Source: Pseudomonas fulva 12-X (GTDB lineage: Bacteria > Pseudomonadota > Gammaproteobacteria > Pseudomonadales > Pseudomonadaceae). Taken from it: DNA of 64,000 nucleotides. Both the position numbers and the translations under genes were made by a program. Position 1 is the first letter of the stretch, and every line of letters begins with the position of its first letter. This document shows positions 8,087-17,650 of this stretch, piece by piece. The notes beneath the pieces were generated by a model. That model made no database searches. It was given only the letters and a program-made list of their open reading frames with translations, and had not been told where the DNA came from. The DNA lies in NCBI RefSeq assembly GCF_000213805.1, contig NC_015556.1, positions 4,603,001 to 4,667,000 on the forward strand. Reading direction: 5' to 3'.

Positions 8087-11000
8087 TCTGGCGGTCCCCT
8101 TTCGGGTCATAGAACACGGGGCTGACGATTTCGGCTTCGATCACGCTGCCATCGACCAGCGGCGCGTAAACGCGCTCGCCGATGCGCTTGAGGCCGCCAC
8201 GCACCAGGGCCATGGCGAAGGAATGGCCCATCGCGGCGCTCATGTAGCTGGAGGTGACGTGGCCGACCATGGTCATCGGAATCGGCTGCTTGGGATCGAA
8301 CACCAGCTGCGCACCTTCGGGCAGCACCTTGTTCGGGTCCACCGGCTTGAGGCCGATCAGCTGCTTGCGGTTTTCCTTGAGGCAGTCCTCACGGTTCATG
8401 CCGCGCCAGCCGATCCACGAGAAAGGTTTGGTGCGGCCAACGCACCAGCCCATGCCCAGGTCGTCCGGGGTGACCGAACCGTCGGTGTCCTGGCCGACGA
8501 TGATGAAGCCCTTCTCGGCGCGCAACACGTGCATGGTCTCGGTGCCGTAAGGCGTCAGGCCGTGCTTCTTGCCGGCCTCGGCGATCTGCTCGAGAACGCC
8601 CAGGGCGTAGTCGGCCTGCACGTTGACTTCGTAGCTCAGCTCACCGGTGAAGGAGATACGGAACACGCGAGCCGGCACGCCGCCGACCTTGCCTTCCTTC
8701 CAGGTCATGAACGGGAAGGCGTCCTTGTCCAGGTCGATGTCGGTGACTTCGGCCAACAGCTTGCGGCTGTTCGGGCCGGACAGGGTCAGGGTCGCCCAGT
8801 GGTCGGTGACCGAGGTGAAGTACACCTTCAGCTCCGGCCATTCGGTCTGATGGTAGATCTCCAACCACTCCATCACGCGGGCTGCGCCGCCGGTGGTGGT
8901 GGTCATGACGAAATGGTTGTCGGCCAGACAGGCGGTGACGCCGTCGTCGAAGACCATGCCGTCTTCCTTGCACATCAGGCCATAGCGGGCCTTGCCCACG
9001 TCCAGCTTGGTCCAGGCGTTGGTGTACACGCGGTTGAGGAACTCGCGGGCATCCGGGCCCTGGATGTCGATCTTGCCGAGGGTCGAGGCGTCGAGAATAC
9101 CCACCGCGTTACGCACGGCCTTGCACTCGCGGGCCACGGCGGCGTGCATGTCCTCACCGTTTTTCGGGAAGTACCAGGGGCGTTTCCACTGGCCGACGTC
9201 CTCGAACTCGGCGCCCTGCTGCAGGTGCCATTTCTGCAGAGCGGTGTAGCGCTTGGGCTCGAACAGCTCACCACAATGACGGCCGGCGATGGCGCCGAAG
9301 GTCACCGGGGTGTAGTTCGGGCGGAACATGGTGGTGCCCATTTCGCTGATGCTGATGCCCAGCGAGCGGGCGGCGATGGCCAGACCGTTGATGTTGCCCA
9401 GCTTGCCCTGATCGGTACCGAAGCCCAGCGCGGTGTAGCGCTTGACGTGTTCGACCGACTCGAAGCCCTCGCGGGTGGCCAGCTCGATGCCGGCGGCGGT
9501 GACGTCGTTCTGCTGGTCGACGAACTGCTTCGGCGCCCGCGAAGTGCCCTTATCATGGGGCACCTGGAACAGCGCGACCGAGGCTTCCTCGATGCGCTTC
9601 TCGGCTTTCGGCAGAGTGCCGGTGACCGGCTGGAAGCCCGCATCGGCAGCCGCCTTGGCGCCGGCCTCGAAGCCATCGGCGAGGCTGTCGCCCATGCCGA
9701 ACACACCATTGACGGCACCGGCGCAGTAACGCTTCTGGAAGCCTTCGCCGGGTACGAAAGCGAGGATGTCTTCGCGCCACACCGGGCGACCGCCCAGGTG
9801 CGAGGCCAGGTGCACCACCGGGCTGTAGCCACCGGAGCTGACGATCAGGTCGCAATCAACGGTCTCGCCTGGGCTGGTGACCTTGTGCTTGGCGGCGTCG
9901 ATGGCGCAGATGCGCGCACCGGTAACGCGCTTGCTGCCGCGCGCTTCGACCACGGCGCTGCCGGTGAGCACCCGCACGCCACGCCGGCGCGCTTCCTCGA
10001 CCCAGCTGCCGCGCGGGTTGTTGCGCGCATCGGCCACGGCCACCACCTGGCGGCCGGCATCGAGCCAGTCGAGCACCACGCGGTAGGCATAATCGTTGTT
10101 GGTCGACAGCACCAGCTTCTGGCCAGGCGCCACGCCGTAGCGGCGCACGTAGGTCGACACGGCGTCGGCCAGCATGTTGCCGGGCACGTCGTTGTTGCCG
10201 TACACCAGCGGACGCTCGTGGGCGCCGGTGGCCAGTACCACGCGGCCGGCACGCACACGGTGCAGGCGCTGACGCGGCTGGCCCATGGGTGCGACTTCGC
10301 CGAGGTGGTCGGTCAGGCGCTGGTGAATGGTCAGGAAGTTGTGGTCGTGGTAGCCGTTGACCGTGGCGCGCTGCAGCAGGGTCACTTCCGGCATGCCTTC
10401 CAGCTCGGCGATGGCCTTGGCGGCCCAGTCGGCGGCCGGCATGTCGTCGAGCATCTCGCGGGTAGACAACAGGCTGCCACCGAACTCTTCCTGCTCGTCG
10501 GCGAGGATCACCCGCGCGCCGCTACGACCAGCCGCCAGGGCTGCGGCCAGGCCGGCGGGGCCGGAGCCGACCACCAACACGTCGCAGTGCTGGTTCATGT
10601 AGTCGTAGATGTCCGGGTCGTTTTCCTTCGGCGAACGACCGAGGCCGGCGGCCTTGCGGATGTACTTCTCGTAGGTCAGCCACAGGTTCTGCGGGTACAT
10701 GAAGGTCTTGTAGTAGAACCCGGGCGGCATCATGCCGCCGCCGACCTTGCCGAGAATGCCCATCAGGTCGGTGTTCACGCTCGGCCAGCCGTTGGTGCTG
10801 GTAGCGGTCAGGTTCTGGTACAGCGCCTGCTGGGTGGCACGCACGTTGGGGATCTGCGCCGCCTCGGTGGAGCCGATCTGCAGCACGGCATTGGGCTCTT
10901 CAGCACCGGCGGCGATGATGCCGCGCGGGCGCGAGTACTTAAAGCTACGGCCGATCACGTCGACGCCGTTGGCCAGCAGCGCGGCGGCCAGGGTGTCACC

Positions 11001-11096
11001 GGCGTAGCCCTGGTAGGTCTGGCCGTTGAAGTTGAAGGTCAGCGGCTGGCTGCGGTCGATGCGGCCACCCTGGGAAAGACGATTGACCTGGCTCAT
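8079..11096 (-). CDS. soxA: Heterotetrameric sarcosine oxidase alpha subunit
   Basis: Large subunit (1005 residues) of the enzyme that converts sarcosine, tetrahydrofolate and oxygen to glycine, 5,10-methylene-tetrahydrofolate and hydrogen peroxide. Order of parts: an N-terminal 2Fe-2S-like fold (about 15-100, FNGQTYQGYAGDTLAAALLA); an NAD-binding Rossmann domain (VLVVGSGPAGLAAALAAGRSG, about residue 175); and a C-terminal aminomethyltransferase (GcvT-like) folate domain from about residue 610. Without tetrahydrofolate the product is formaldehyde, matching the nearby fdhA. It sits between soxD and soxG with overlaps on both sides. Confidence 0.97.
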   Translation of the reverse strand: MSQVNRLSQGGRIDRSQPLTFNFNGQTYQGYAGDTLAAALLANGVDVIGRSFKYSRPRGIIAAGAEEPNAVLQIGSTEAAQIPNVRATQQALYQNLTATSTNGWPSVNTDLMGILGKVGGGMMPPGFYYKTFMYPQNLWLTYEKYIRKAAGLGRSPKENDPDIYDYMNQHCDVLVVGSGPAGLAAALAAGRSGARVILADEQEEFGGSLLSTREMLDDMPAADWAAKAIAELEGMPEVTLLQRATVNGYHDHNFLTIHQRLTDHLGEVAPMGQPRQRLHRVRAGRVVLATGAHERPLVYGNNDVPGNMLADAVSTYVRRYGVAPGQKLVLSTNNDYAYRVVLDWLDAGRQVVAVADARNNPRGSWVEEARRRGVRVLTGSAVVEARGSKRVTGARICAIDAAKHKVTSPGETVDCDLIVSSGGYSPVVHLASHLGGRPVWREDILAFVPGEGFQKRYCAGAVNGVFGMGDSLADGFEAGAKAAADAGFQPVTGTLPKAEKRIEEASVALFQVPHDKGTSRAPKQFVDQQNDVTAAGIELATREGFESVEHVKRYTALGFGTDQGKLGNINGLAIAARSLGISISEMGTTMFRPNYTPVTFGAIAGRHCGELFEPKRYTALQKWHLQQGAEFEDVGQWKRPWYFPKNGEDMHAAVARECKAVRNAVGILDASTLGKIDIQGPDAREFLNRVYTNAWTKLDVGKARYGLMCKEDGMVFDDGVTACLADNHFVMTTTTGGAARVMEWLEIYHQTEWPELKVYFTSVTDHWATLTLSGPNSRKLLAEVTDIDLDKDAFPFMTWKEGKVGGVPARVFRISFTGELSYEVNVQADYALGVLEQIAEAGKKHGLTPYGTETMHVLRAEKGFIIVGQDTDGSVTPDDLGMGWCVGRTKPFSWIGWRGMNREDCLKENRKQLIGLKPVDPNKVLPEGAQLVFDPKQPIPMTMVGHVTSSYMSAAMGHSFAMALVRGGLKRIGERVYAPLVDGSVIEAEIVSPVFYDPKGDRQNV

Positions 11097-11419
11097 GCCG
11101 TTACTCCTTGGTCAGCGGCCTTTTTCGCGGCGACGGTGGCCTCAGTCACGCTGGGGCGCTCGCCGATCTTGTAGGTTTCGAGAATCTCGTAGCTCACCGT
11201 GTGGCGAGTGACGTTGAAGTACTGGCGGCAGCCGGCGGCGTGAATCCACAGCTCGTGGTGGATGCCACGCGGGTTGTCGCGGAAGAACAGGTACTCGCCC
11301 CACTCCTCGTCGGTGCAGGCGTTGGGGTCCAGCGGGCGGGCGATGTGCGCCTGGCCACCGGCGTGGAATTCTTCTTCGGAACGCAGTTCGCCACAGTGTG
11401 GGCAGAAGATGTGCAGCAT
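11093..11419 (-). CDS. soxD: Heterotetrameric sarcosine oxidase delta subunit
   Basis: Small zinc-binding subunit (108 residues). The zinc ligands are visible as C6 and C9 (IFCPHCGE) and H60/C64 (WIHAAGC). The segment DPNACTDEEWGEYLFFRDNP is strongly typical of SoxD. The gene overlaps soxA by 4 bases and is separated from soxB by 55 bases containing a perfect hairpin. Confidence 0.95.
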   Translation of the reverse strand: MLHIFCPHCGELRSEEEFHAGGQAHIARPLDPNACTDEEWGEYLFFRDNPRGIHHELWIHAAGCRQYFNVTRHTVSYEILETYKIGERPSVTEATVAAKKAADQGVTA

Positions 11420-11445
11420 GTTCGGGACCTCCAGAAAACCATCGT

Positions 11446-11466
11446 CCCTCTCTCAGCGAGAGAGGG
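11446..11466. other. Perfect intra-operon hairpin between soxB and soxD
   Basis: CCCTCTCTC-AGC-GAGAGAGGG is a 9-bp perfect stem with a 3-base loop in the 55-base gap between soxB and soxD. No T-run follows on the transcribed (minus) strand. An mRNA stability or processing element is therefore more likely than a terminator. Confidence 0.55.
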
Positions 11467-11474
11467 CGCCTTAA

Positions 11475-12725
11475 TCAGTGCGCCACACCGGCTGCGCCGT
11501 GCTCGTCGATCAGCGCACCGTTGTGGAAGCGCTCGATGGAGAAGGCCTTGGCCAGCGGATGCATCTCGCCCTTGGCGAGGCTGGCCGCGAACACGTTGCC
11601 CGAGCCCGGCGTGGCCTTGAAGCCACCGGTGCCCCAGCCGCAGTTGAAATACAGGTTCTTGACCGGCGTCTTGGCGATGATCGGGCAGGCGTCCGGCGTG
11701 GTGTCGACGATGCCGCCCCACTGGCGGTTCATGCGTACCCGCGAGAGCACCGGGAACATCTCGACGATGGCCTGCAGGGTATGCTCGATGGTCGGGTAGG
11801 AGCCGCGCTGGCCGTAGCCGTTGTAGCCGTCGATGCCGGCGCCGATGACCAGGTCGCCCTTGTCGGACTGGCTGATGTAGCCGTGCACGGCGTTGGACAT
11901 GATCACCGTGTCGATGATGGGTTTGATCGGCTCGGAGACCAGCGCCTGCAGCGGGTGCGATTCCAGCGGCAGGCGGAAGCCGGCGAGCTTGGCCAGGTGC
12001 CCGGAGTTACCGGCAGCGACCACGCCGACGCGCTTGGCGCCGATGAAGCCCTTGCTGGTTTCCACACCGATCACCGCGCCATCCTGCTTGCGGAAGCCGA
12101 TCACTTCGGTCTGCTGGATCAGGTCGACGCCCAGGGCGTCGGCCGCGCGGGCGAAGCCCCAGGCCACGGCGTCGTGACGGGCAACGCCGCCACGGCGCTG
12201 CAGCGAAGCGCCGAGCACCGGGTAGCGGGTGTTCTTCGAGCAGTCCAGGTACGGAATCATCTCCGCCACCTGCTTGGCATCGACCACTTCGCCATCGATA
12301 CCGTTGAGGCGGTTGGCGCTGACCCGGCGCTCGATGTCGCGCATGTCCTGCAGGGTATGGCCAAGGTTGAACACGCCGCGCTGGGAGAACATGACGTTGT
12401 AGTTCAAATCCTGGGACAGGCCTTCCCAAAGCTTCATCGCGTGCTCGTAGAGGTGCGCGGACTCGTCCCACAGGTAGTTGGAACGCACGATGGTGGTGTT
12501 GCGCGCGGTGTTGCCGCCGCCCAGCCAGCCCTTCTCGACCACGGCGACGTTCTTCACGCCGAACTCCTTGGCCAGGTAGTAGGCCGTGGCCAGGCCGTGG
12601 CCGCCACCGCCGACGATGACCACGTCGTAAACCGGCTTGGGCGTCGGGTTGCGCCACATACGCTGCCAGTTTTCATGGTGGCTGAAAGAATGCTTGAACA
12701 GGCCAAAGCCGGAATAGCGCTGCAT
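11475..12725 (-). CDS. soxB: Heterotetrameric sarcosine oxidase beta subunit
   Basis: FAD-dependent subunit (416 residues) that oxidises sarcosine. The N-terminal dinucleotide-binding motif is [20 protein letters not shown] (about residues 33-52). H184 in [11 protein letters not shown] matches the histidine that covalently binds FMN in this family. The C-terminal [17 protein letters not shown] closes the flavin site. It is the first sox gene after glyA on the minus strand, giving the order glyA-soxB-soxD-soxA-soxG-purU-fdhA known from P. aeruginosa. Confidence 0.97.
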   Translation of the reverse strand: MQRYSGFGLFKHSFSHHENWQRMWRNPTPKPVYDVVIVGGGGHGLATAYYLAKEFGVKNVAVVEKGWLGGGNTARNTTIVRSNYLWDESAHLYEHAMKLWEGLSQDLNYNVMFSQRGVFNLGHTLQDMRDIERRVSANRLNGIDGEVVDAKQVAEMIPYLDCSKNTRYPVLGASLQRRGGVARHDAVAWGFARAADALGVDLIQQTEVIGFRKQDGAVIGVETSKGFIGAKRVGVVAAGNSGHLAKLAGFRLPLESHPLQALVSEPIKPIIDTVIMSNAVHGYISQSDKGDLVIGAGIDGYNGYGQRGSYPTIEHTLQAIVEMFPVLSRVRMNRQWGGIVDTTPDACPIIAKTPVKNLYFNCGWGTGGFKATPGSGNVFAASLAKGEMHPLAKAFSIERFHNGALIDEHGAAGVAH

Positions 12726-12777
12726 GGGTAACTCCTGAATTCTGCTTGCCTGCAGGTGCGTACCTGAATCACAGAAC

Positions 12778-12829
12778 CGTAGGATGGGTGAAACCCATCA
12801 GTGATCGATGGGTTGCACCCATCCTACGG
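12778..12829. repeat. Inverted repeat with GTAGGATGGGTG / CACCCATCCTAC arms
   Basis: GTAGGATGGGTGAAACCCATC is mirrored by GATGGGTTGCACCCATCCTAC, giving a long stem between glyA and soxB. The same arm sequence appears at 31376-31440 inside the dgcB-etfA gap. It may also act as a minor barrier between the glyA and sox transcripts. Confidence 0.75.
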
Positions 12830-12855
12830 TGCCGAACCTGCGTAACGACTGTGTC

Positions 12856-14109
12856 TCAGCGGTAAACCGGGTAATCGGCGCACAGACCGGCGGCCAAACC
12901 AGCCACCTGGGCCTCGACATCGGCGTCGCCGAGGTGCTCGAGGATGTCGGCGATCCAGCCTGCCAGTTCACGACACTGGGCTTCCTTGAAGCCGCGGGTG
13001 GTGACCGCTGGCGTGCCGATGCGCAGGCCCGAGGTCACGAACGGCGACTGCGGGTCGTTGGGTACGGCGTTCTTGTTGACGGTGATGCCGGCGCGGCCCA
13101 GGGCGGCGTCGGCGTCCTTGCCGGTGATGCCCTGCTTGATCAGCGAGAGCAGGAACAGGTGGTTGTCGGTGCCGCCGGAGACCACGTCGAAACCGCGGTC
13201 GATGAACACCTGGGCCATGGCCTGGGCGTTCTTGATCACCTGGGCCTGGTAGTCCTTGAAGCCGGGCTCCAGCGCTTCCTTGAAGCACACCGCCTTGGCA
13301 GCGATCACGTGCATCAACGGGCCGCCCTGGGCGCCTGGGAATACGGCAGCGTTGAGCTTCTTCTCGATCTCTTCGTTGGCCTTGGCGAGGATCAGCCCGC
13401 CACGCGGGCCACGCAGGGTCTTGTGGGTGGTGGTGGTGACCACGTCAGCCAGCGGCACTGGGTTCGGGTACAGGCCGGCGGCGACCAGACCGGCTACGTG
13501 GGCCATGTCGACGAACAGGTAAGCCCCGACCTTGTCGGCGATGGCACGGAAACGCGGGAAATCCAAAGTTTTGGAGTAGGCCGAGAAGCCGGCGACGATC
13601 ATCTTCGGCTTGTGCTCGACGGCCAGGCGCTCGACTTCGTCGTAGTCGATCAGCCCGGTATCGGTATCGATGCCGTACTGCACGGCGTTGTACAGCTTGC
13701 CCGAGGACGACACCTTGGCGCCGTGGGTCAGGTGGCCGCCGTGGGCCAGGCTCATGCCCAGAATGGTGTCGCCGGGCTGCAGCAGTGCCAGGTAGACAGC
13801 CGAGTTGGCGGAAGAGCCGGAGTGCGGCTGCACGTTGGCGTAATCGGCACCGAACAGCTGCTTGGCGCGCTCGATGGCCAGCACCTCGACTTTATCCACA
13901 TGCTCGCAACCGCCGTAGTAGCGCTTGCCTGGATAGCCTTCGGCGTACTTGTTGGTCAGGCCGCTGCCCTGGGCTTCCATCACGCGCTTGCTGGTGTAGT
14001 TTTCCGAGGCAATCAGCTCGATGTGATGTTCCTGACGACGCTCCTCGGCCTGCATGGCACTGAGCAGGGCGTCATCGTAGCCTTGAATCTGATCTTGCTT
14101 GCTGAACAT
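12856..14109 (-). CDS. glyA: Serine hydroxymethyltransferase GlyA
   Basis: PLP enzyme interconverting glycine plus 5,10-methylene-tetrahydrofolate with serine. The 417-residue protein starts [16 protein letters not shown] and shows [22 protein letters not shown] and the PLP lysine K230 in [14 protein letters not shown]. The frame is open for a further 357 bases upstream, but that part is low-complexity and cysteine-rich; the ATG at 14109 is preceded by GGGGAG. It heads the sarcosine block, where it can turn the glycine and one-carbon unit produced by SoxBDAG into serine. Pseudomonads usually carry a second glyA elsewhere. Confidence 0.97.
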   Translation of the reverse strand: MFSKQDQIQGYDDALLSAMQAEERRQEHHIELIASENYTSKRVMEAQGSGLTNKYAEGYPGKRYYGGCEHVDKVEVLAIERAKQLFGADYANVQPHSGSSANSAVYLALLQPGDTILGMSLAHGGHLTHGAKVSSSGKLYNAVQYGIDTDTGLIDYDEVERLAVEHKPKMIVAGFSAYSKTLDFPRFRAIADKVGAYLFVDMAHVAGLVAAGLYPNPVPLADVVTTTTHKTLRGPRGGLILAKANEEIEKKLNAAVFPGAQGGPLMHVIAAKAVCFKEALEPGFKDYQAQVIKNAQAMAQVFIDRGFDVVSGGTDNHLFLLSLIKQGITGKDADAALGRAGITVNKNAVPNDPQSPFVTSGLRIGTPAVTTRGFKEAQCRELAGWIADILEHLGDADVEAQVAGLAAGLCADYPVYR

Positions 14110-14281
14110 CACGTATCTCCCCGGGGCGCCTCGCGGCGCCGCATCTGGCGGTTGCTCGGTATGAGTCTTGTTGCAGCGATGGTATGACTGGCCCTGGCGA
14201 GCCAGATGCCTATGTACGCCACGGGAGATTGTGTTTGCGACATGCCCAGGCGTCGCATTTGTGCATGCCCGAACAAGCCGT

Positions 14282-15016
14282 TTAGAGACTGCGCAGCGCC
14301 ACCAGGACGAGAAAATGCGCCGGATAGAAGAGGTAAGCCCAGCGCCTGACCGGCGGCACGGGGAATGGCGGCCGGAAGCGCAACAGCAGCAGGCCCAGCA
14401 ATGGCGCGAACAGGCACATGACCAGCACGCTCCAGGCGAAGGGATCGCCACGGGCCGCATCGGCATAGAACGGCGCCCAGTAGTTGGCTGCCAGGCAGCC
14501 GAGCATCGGCAGCAACCAGCGCGCCCTGAAGCCCCTCAAAGCAAGCAGAAAGGCCGCCGGCAACAGCGCGCCGAACACGCCGAACATCAGCCACTCGTGG
14601 GCCAGCACGGCAGTTGCCAGCGCGCCGGCGCCCAGCCAGCGCGCCTGGATATCGGCGCGCTGCACGGCATTGGCGATCAGCAGGCCGAGCACCAGGGTCG
14701 GCATCACGTTGAGCGATTCGGCGGTCGGCACCAGCAGCCGGTACGGCCACTCGGAGATCAGCGAGAACAGCAGCAGCCAACCCAGGTAACGAGCGGTCAC
14801 GCCGCCGGCATCGTCAGCCCTGGGCCGTGCGACATTGGCGGCGATGGCCAGGCAGAACAGCGGAAAGGCCAGGCGGCCGGGTACATAGAGGAAGTAGAGC
14901 TCGGGCCAGGCATGGCGCAGGTGATCGATCAGCATGGTCAGCAGCGCCAGCCATTTGATCAGATCGAGGGCCGCGTCGCGGCCGGAGGGAAGATTGTGCG
15001 GGAAAGAGGAAGGCAT
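14282..15016 (-). CDS. TraX-family multispanning membrane protein
   Basis: A 244-residue hydrophobic protein with about seven or eight membrane helices. It starts near [20 protein letters not shown], followed by [27 protein letters not shown], the signature region of the TraX family. TraX of the F plasmid N-acetylates pilin; chromosomal homologues belong to a broader acyltransferase-like group with unknown substrates. No conjugation genes are nearby, so a pilin role is not implied. It stands alone between glyA and a small secreted protein. Confidence 0.75.
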   Translation of the reverse strand: MPSSFPHNLPSGRDAALDLIKWLALLTMLIDHLRHAWPELYFLYVPGRLAFPLFCLAIAANVARPRADDAGGVTARYLGWLLLFSLISEWPYRLLVPTAESLNVMPTLVLGLLIANAVQRADIQARWLGAGALATAVLAHEWLMFGVFGALLPAAFLLALRGFRARWLLPMLGCLAANYWAPFYADAARGDPFAWSVLVMCLFAPLLGLLLLRFRPPFPVPPVRRWAYLFYPAHFLVLVALRSL

Positions 15017-15080
15017 GCACGCCCATCACGCTGACGGATGAAGCATCAAGGTAGAGGCAGCCAGCGCCAAGGCGCAAACA

Positions 15081-15112
15081 GAAAGGGCGGCGTAGAACCT
15101 ACGCCGCCCTCA
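15081..15112. terminator. Probable terminator after the small secreted protein gene
   Basis: GGGCGGCGTAG-AACC-TACGCCGCCC forms a strong stem just beyond the stop of the minus-strand gene ending at 15117. The minus-strand sequence after the stem is TTTCTGTTT. It separates that gene from the TraX-like gene. Confidence 0.7.
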
Positions 15113-15116
15113 AGGC

Positions 15117-15416
15117 TCACTGCAGCTTCGCGTTGCAGCTGCTCGATGCGGTGACCAGACGCTTCTGCAGGGCCGCGTCCGGCGGAACCTGCTTGCTCAT
15201 CTCGGCCATTTCCGCCTCGCTGAACTCCTCGCTGACCTTGGTCGCGGCGCAGTCACAGAAGGCGGTGAGCTTTTCTTGGGAGTGGCCGGACTGAGCGCCC
15301 TTCACGCATTCCTGCACGAAGGTGGACTTGGCTTCCGGCGACCACTGCTGAGCGGCGGCGGCCGGCAGGGCGAAAGCGAGCGGTGCGAAAAGGGCGATCA
15401 GATGACGGTAGCTCAT
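15117..15416 (-). CDS. Small secreted hypothetical protein with conserved cysteines
   Basis: A 99-residue protein with a clear Sec signal peptide (MSYRHLIALFAPLAFALPAAAAQQ, likely cleaved after AAA). The mature part of about 77 residues holds four cysteines (FVQECV, AFCDCA, SSCNA), suggesting disulfides in the periplasm. I do not recognise a named function. It is monocistronic, with a terminator downstream and a divergent neighbour, ltaE, upstream. Confidence 0.75.
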   Translation of the reverse strand: MSYRHLIALFAPLAFALPAAAAQQWSPEAKSTFVQECVKGAQSGHSQEKLTAFCDCAATKVSEEFSEAEMAEMSKQVPPDAALQKRLVTASSSCNAKLQ

Positions 15417-15617
15417 GGTGGGCTCCTGTAGCTTGGGATCGGTGAGTCCTGGTAATGAACTCTCTGCTTTGTGAGCCCATCGGCGCCCGTGAGTTCACAA
15501 TTAATGGCGCGCCTGGGCATGGAACAATATGTCGCTCCGGCGAGTGCGACGCAGCGGTGCGGCGGGATAAAGTACCGGCATACGCCCGCACGGGGCGATG
15601 CAGAAAAGGACCCCTCA

Positions 15618-16658
15618 ATGCCCGACAACGCCCAGCAATTCGCCAGCGACAATTACTCCGGCATCTGCCCCGAGGCCTGGCAGGCCATGGCCGAGGCCAA
15701 CCAGGGCCACCAGCGCGCCTACGGCGATGACGAATGGACGGCCCGCGCCGCCGACCACTTCCGCCGCCTGTTCGAGACCGACTGCGACGTATTCTTCGCC
15801 TTCAACGGCACCGCCGCCAACTCCCTGGCCCTCGCCTCGCTGTGCCAGAGCTACCACAGCGTGATCTGCTCGGAGACCGCCCACGTCGAGACCGACGAAT
15901 GCGGCGCGCCGGAGTTCTTCTCCAACGGCTCCAAGCTGCTGACCACCCGCACCGAACACGGCAAGCTGACACCGGCCTCGATCCGCGAGATCGCCCTCAA
16001 GCGCAAGGACATCCACTTCCCCAAGCCGCGCGTGGTCACCCTGACCCAGGCCACCGAAGTCGGCACCGTGTACCGCCCCGAGGAGATCCAGGCGATCAGC
16101 CAGACCTGTGACGAACTGGGCCTGAACCTGCACATGGACGGCGCGCGCTTCTCCAACGCCTGCGCCTTTCTCGGCTGCACGCCGGCCGAGCTGACCTGGA
16201 AGGCCGGCGTCGACGTGCTGTGCTTCGGCGGCACCAAGAACGGCATGGCCGTCGGTGAGGCGATCCTGTTCTTCAACCGCGACCTGGCAGAAGACTTCGA
16301 CTATCGCTGCAAACAGGCCGGCCAGCTGGCCTCGAAGATGCGCTACCTGTCGGCGCCCTGGGTCGGCATCCTGCAGGAGGACGCCTGGCTGCGTTACGCC
16401 AATCACGCCAACCACTGCGCCCAGCTGCTCGCCAAACTGGTGGAAGACGTGCCGGGCGTCAGCCTGATGTTCCCGGTCGAGGCCAACGGCGTGTTCCTGC
16501 AGATGTCCGAACCGGCCATCGCCGCCCTAACCGCCCGCGGCTGGCGCTTCTACACCTTTATCGGTGCCGGCGGCGCGCGCTTCATGTGCTCCTGGGATAC
16601 CGAGGAAGCACGGGTGCGCCAGCTGGCCGCGGATATCCGCGAAGTCATGGCCGCCTGA
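15618..16658 (+). CDS. ltaE: Low-specificity L-threonine aldolase
   Basis: PLP-dependent cleavage of L-threonine or L-allo-threonine to glycine and acetaldehyde. The 346-residue protein shows DNYSGICPE near the start, ETAHVETDECGAPE, LHMDGARFSNA (PLP-binding Asp and Arg) and the PLP lysine K207 in CFGGTKNGM. The longer frame from 15471 contains no good start; the ATG at 15618 has AAAAGGA before it. In P. aeruginosa ltaE also lies between the sox genes and gbcAB, consistent with a shared glycine theme. Confidence 0.94.
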   Translation: MPDNAQQFASDNYSGICPEAWQAMAEANQGHQRAYGDDEWTARAADHFRRLFETDCDVFFAFNGTAANSLALASLCQSYHSVICSETAHVETDECGAPEFFSNGSKLLTTRTEHGKLTPASIREIALKRKDIHFPKPRVVTLTQATEVGTVYRPEEIQAISQTCDELGLNLHMDGARFSNACAFLGCTPAELTWKAGVDVLCFGGTKNGMAVGEAILFFNRDLAEDFDYRCKQAGQLASKMRYLSAPWVGILQEDAWLRYANHANHCAQLLAKLVEDVPGVSLMFPVEANGVFLQMSEPAIAALTARGWRFYTFIGAGGARFMCSWDTEEARVRQLAADIREVMAA

Positions 16659-16660
16659 GC

Positions 16661-16696
16661 AATGCGTTGGGCCGGCAGCGCGCCGGCCCAACGCAT
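16661..16696 (+). terminator. Hairpin terminator-like element after ltaE
   Basis: AATGCGTTGGGCCGGC is mirrored across AGCGC by GCCGGCCCAACGCAT, a very stable 15-bp stem starting 3 bases after the ltaE stop. There is no T-run, so termination may be inefficient or Rho-assisted. Confidence 0.6.
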
Positions 16697-16740
16697 CTAC
16701 GTTCCGCAGTGATCCTCCCCTGCAGCTCCTCCTGCACTTC

Positions 16741-16749
16741 TGTGGATAA
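16741..16749 (-). other. DnaA-box match (TTATCCACA on the minus strand)
   Basis: TGTGGATAA at 16741-16749 is a perfect match to the strong E. coli-type DnaA box on the minus strand. It opens a gene-free block in which several near-matches recur at the left end of repeated modules. Confidence 0.5.
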
Positions 16750-17588
16750 AATCGTTATCCCAACCAAAACGAATGCCTAGGCACGTAATTCGAAGCATTG
16801 GCTGCGCGTAACTTTGCCGCCGCCTGTGCGTAATCAATTCCCGCATCCCCAGATCCGGTGGAAGGCGCTGTGCATAAGCTGTCGGCATAAGGCTGCAGGC
16901 CAGGGCGCACGGTGGCTCCAGGCAATCGTACAAAAAACGTTCTATTTCAATGGTTTGCACATGGGGTTACGCACAATCGCTGTGCAGGAGGGCTTTCAAA
17001 AGCTGTGCATATGTTGCTACAGACCTTGCTAGCAAAGGCCTACAGCAGCTTGATCAAATTTCGATCAGTGGATTTCGGGGCGCGGTAATCCACAATGCGC
17101 ACTCGAAGGTTTTTACCGCCTGTGGACATTCGTCCCCAGCAATCGGGGACGATAACGGGGATAAGCTGTCGGCAAAGCGCTGCAAGCCTCGCCATCAGAG
17201 GCCTTCAGCCTATCGAGCAAAAAACGAGCAGCATCAATAAGCTGGCAACTTATCTACACACAGAAACTGTGCGCGTTTCTGTGCATAAGTTGTTTCGAAT
17301 GGGCTGCAGCCCATTAATCACGGAGCTTTAACAGCAATGATCAATTTTCGACCAACCGTAGAAGAGCATCATCTATCGGCTCGCGGCGACATGACGCCTG
17401 AAGCATGGTGAATAACCTACAGCGCGCTTTCCCCAGACTTCGTGGATCAAGCTGTGCACAAGCTGTCGCCATCAGGCTGCAAGCCACTATCGGCGAGGCC
17501 TACATGGACATGATCAAAAATTGAACAGGCGAACCAACACCTTCTCAGCCGAGGTCTGTCAGAAGCCTGTATAAGAGTGCGAATAGCT

Positions 17589-17597
17589 CTGTGGATA
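17589..17597 (-). other. DnaA-box match inside a repeat module
   Basis: TGTGGATAA here is a second perfect TTATCCACA match (minus strand), at the left end of the partial sixth module. Its extended form TGTGGATAAGCTGT shows the module's box evolving around the DnaA consensus. Confidence 0.45.
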
Positions 17598-17626
17598 AGC
17601 TGTTCGAGCGGGGTGGCATAGCGCGC

Positions 17627-17650
17627 GTAGGAGCGGCTTCAGCCGCGAGC
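17627..17650. repeat. Short dispersed repeat GTAGGAGCGGCTTCAGCCGCGAGC
   Basis: GTAGGAGCGGCTTCAGCCGC is the same element as the left arm of the repeat at 26487-26564. Here it sits immediately after the sixth module of the array and may have interrupted it. Confidence 0.6.

Noticed and set aside
8073..11174. Very long plus-strand open frame (about 1033 codons) opposite soxA
   Set aside because: It is the shadow of soxA on the other strand. The product is a His/Gly/Ala-rich sequence with no domain, and soxA is unmistakable.
14282..15016. TraX gene as evidence of a conjugative element
   Set aside because: No other transfer, integrase or replication genes are present; chromosomal TraX-like genes are common.
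16814..17331. Short plus-strand frames across the repeat array
   Set aside because: They follow the repeats, change frame between modules and encode no consistent peptide, so the repeat is not a protein repeat.
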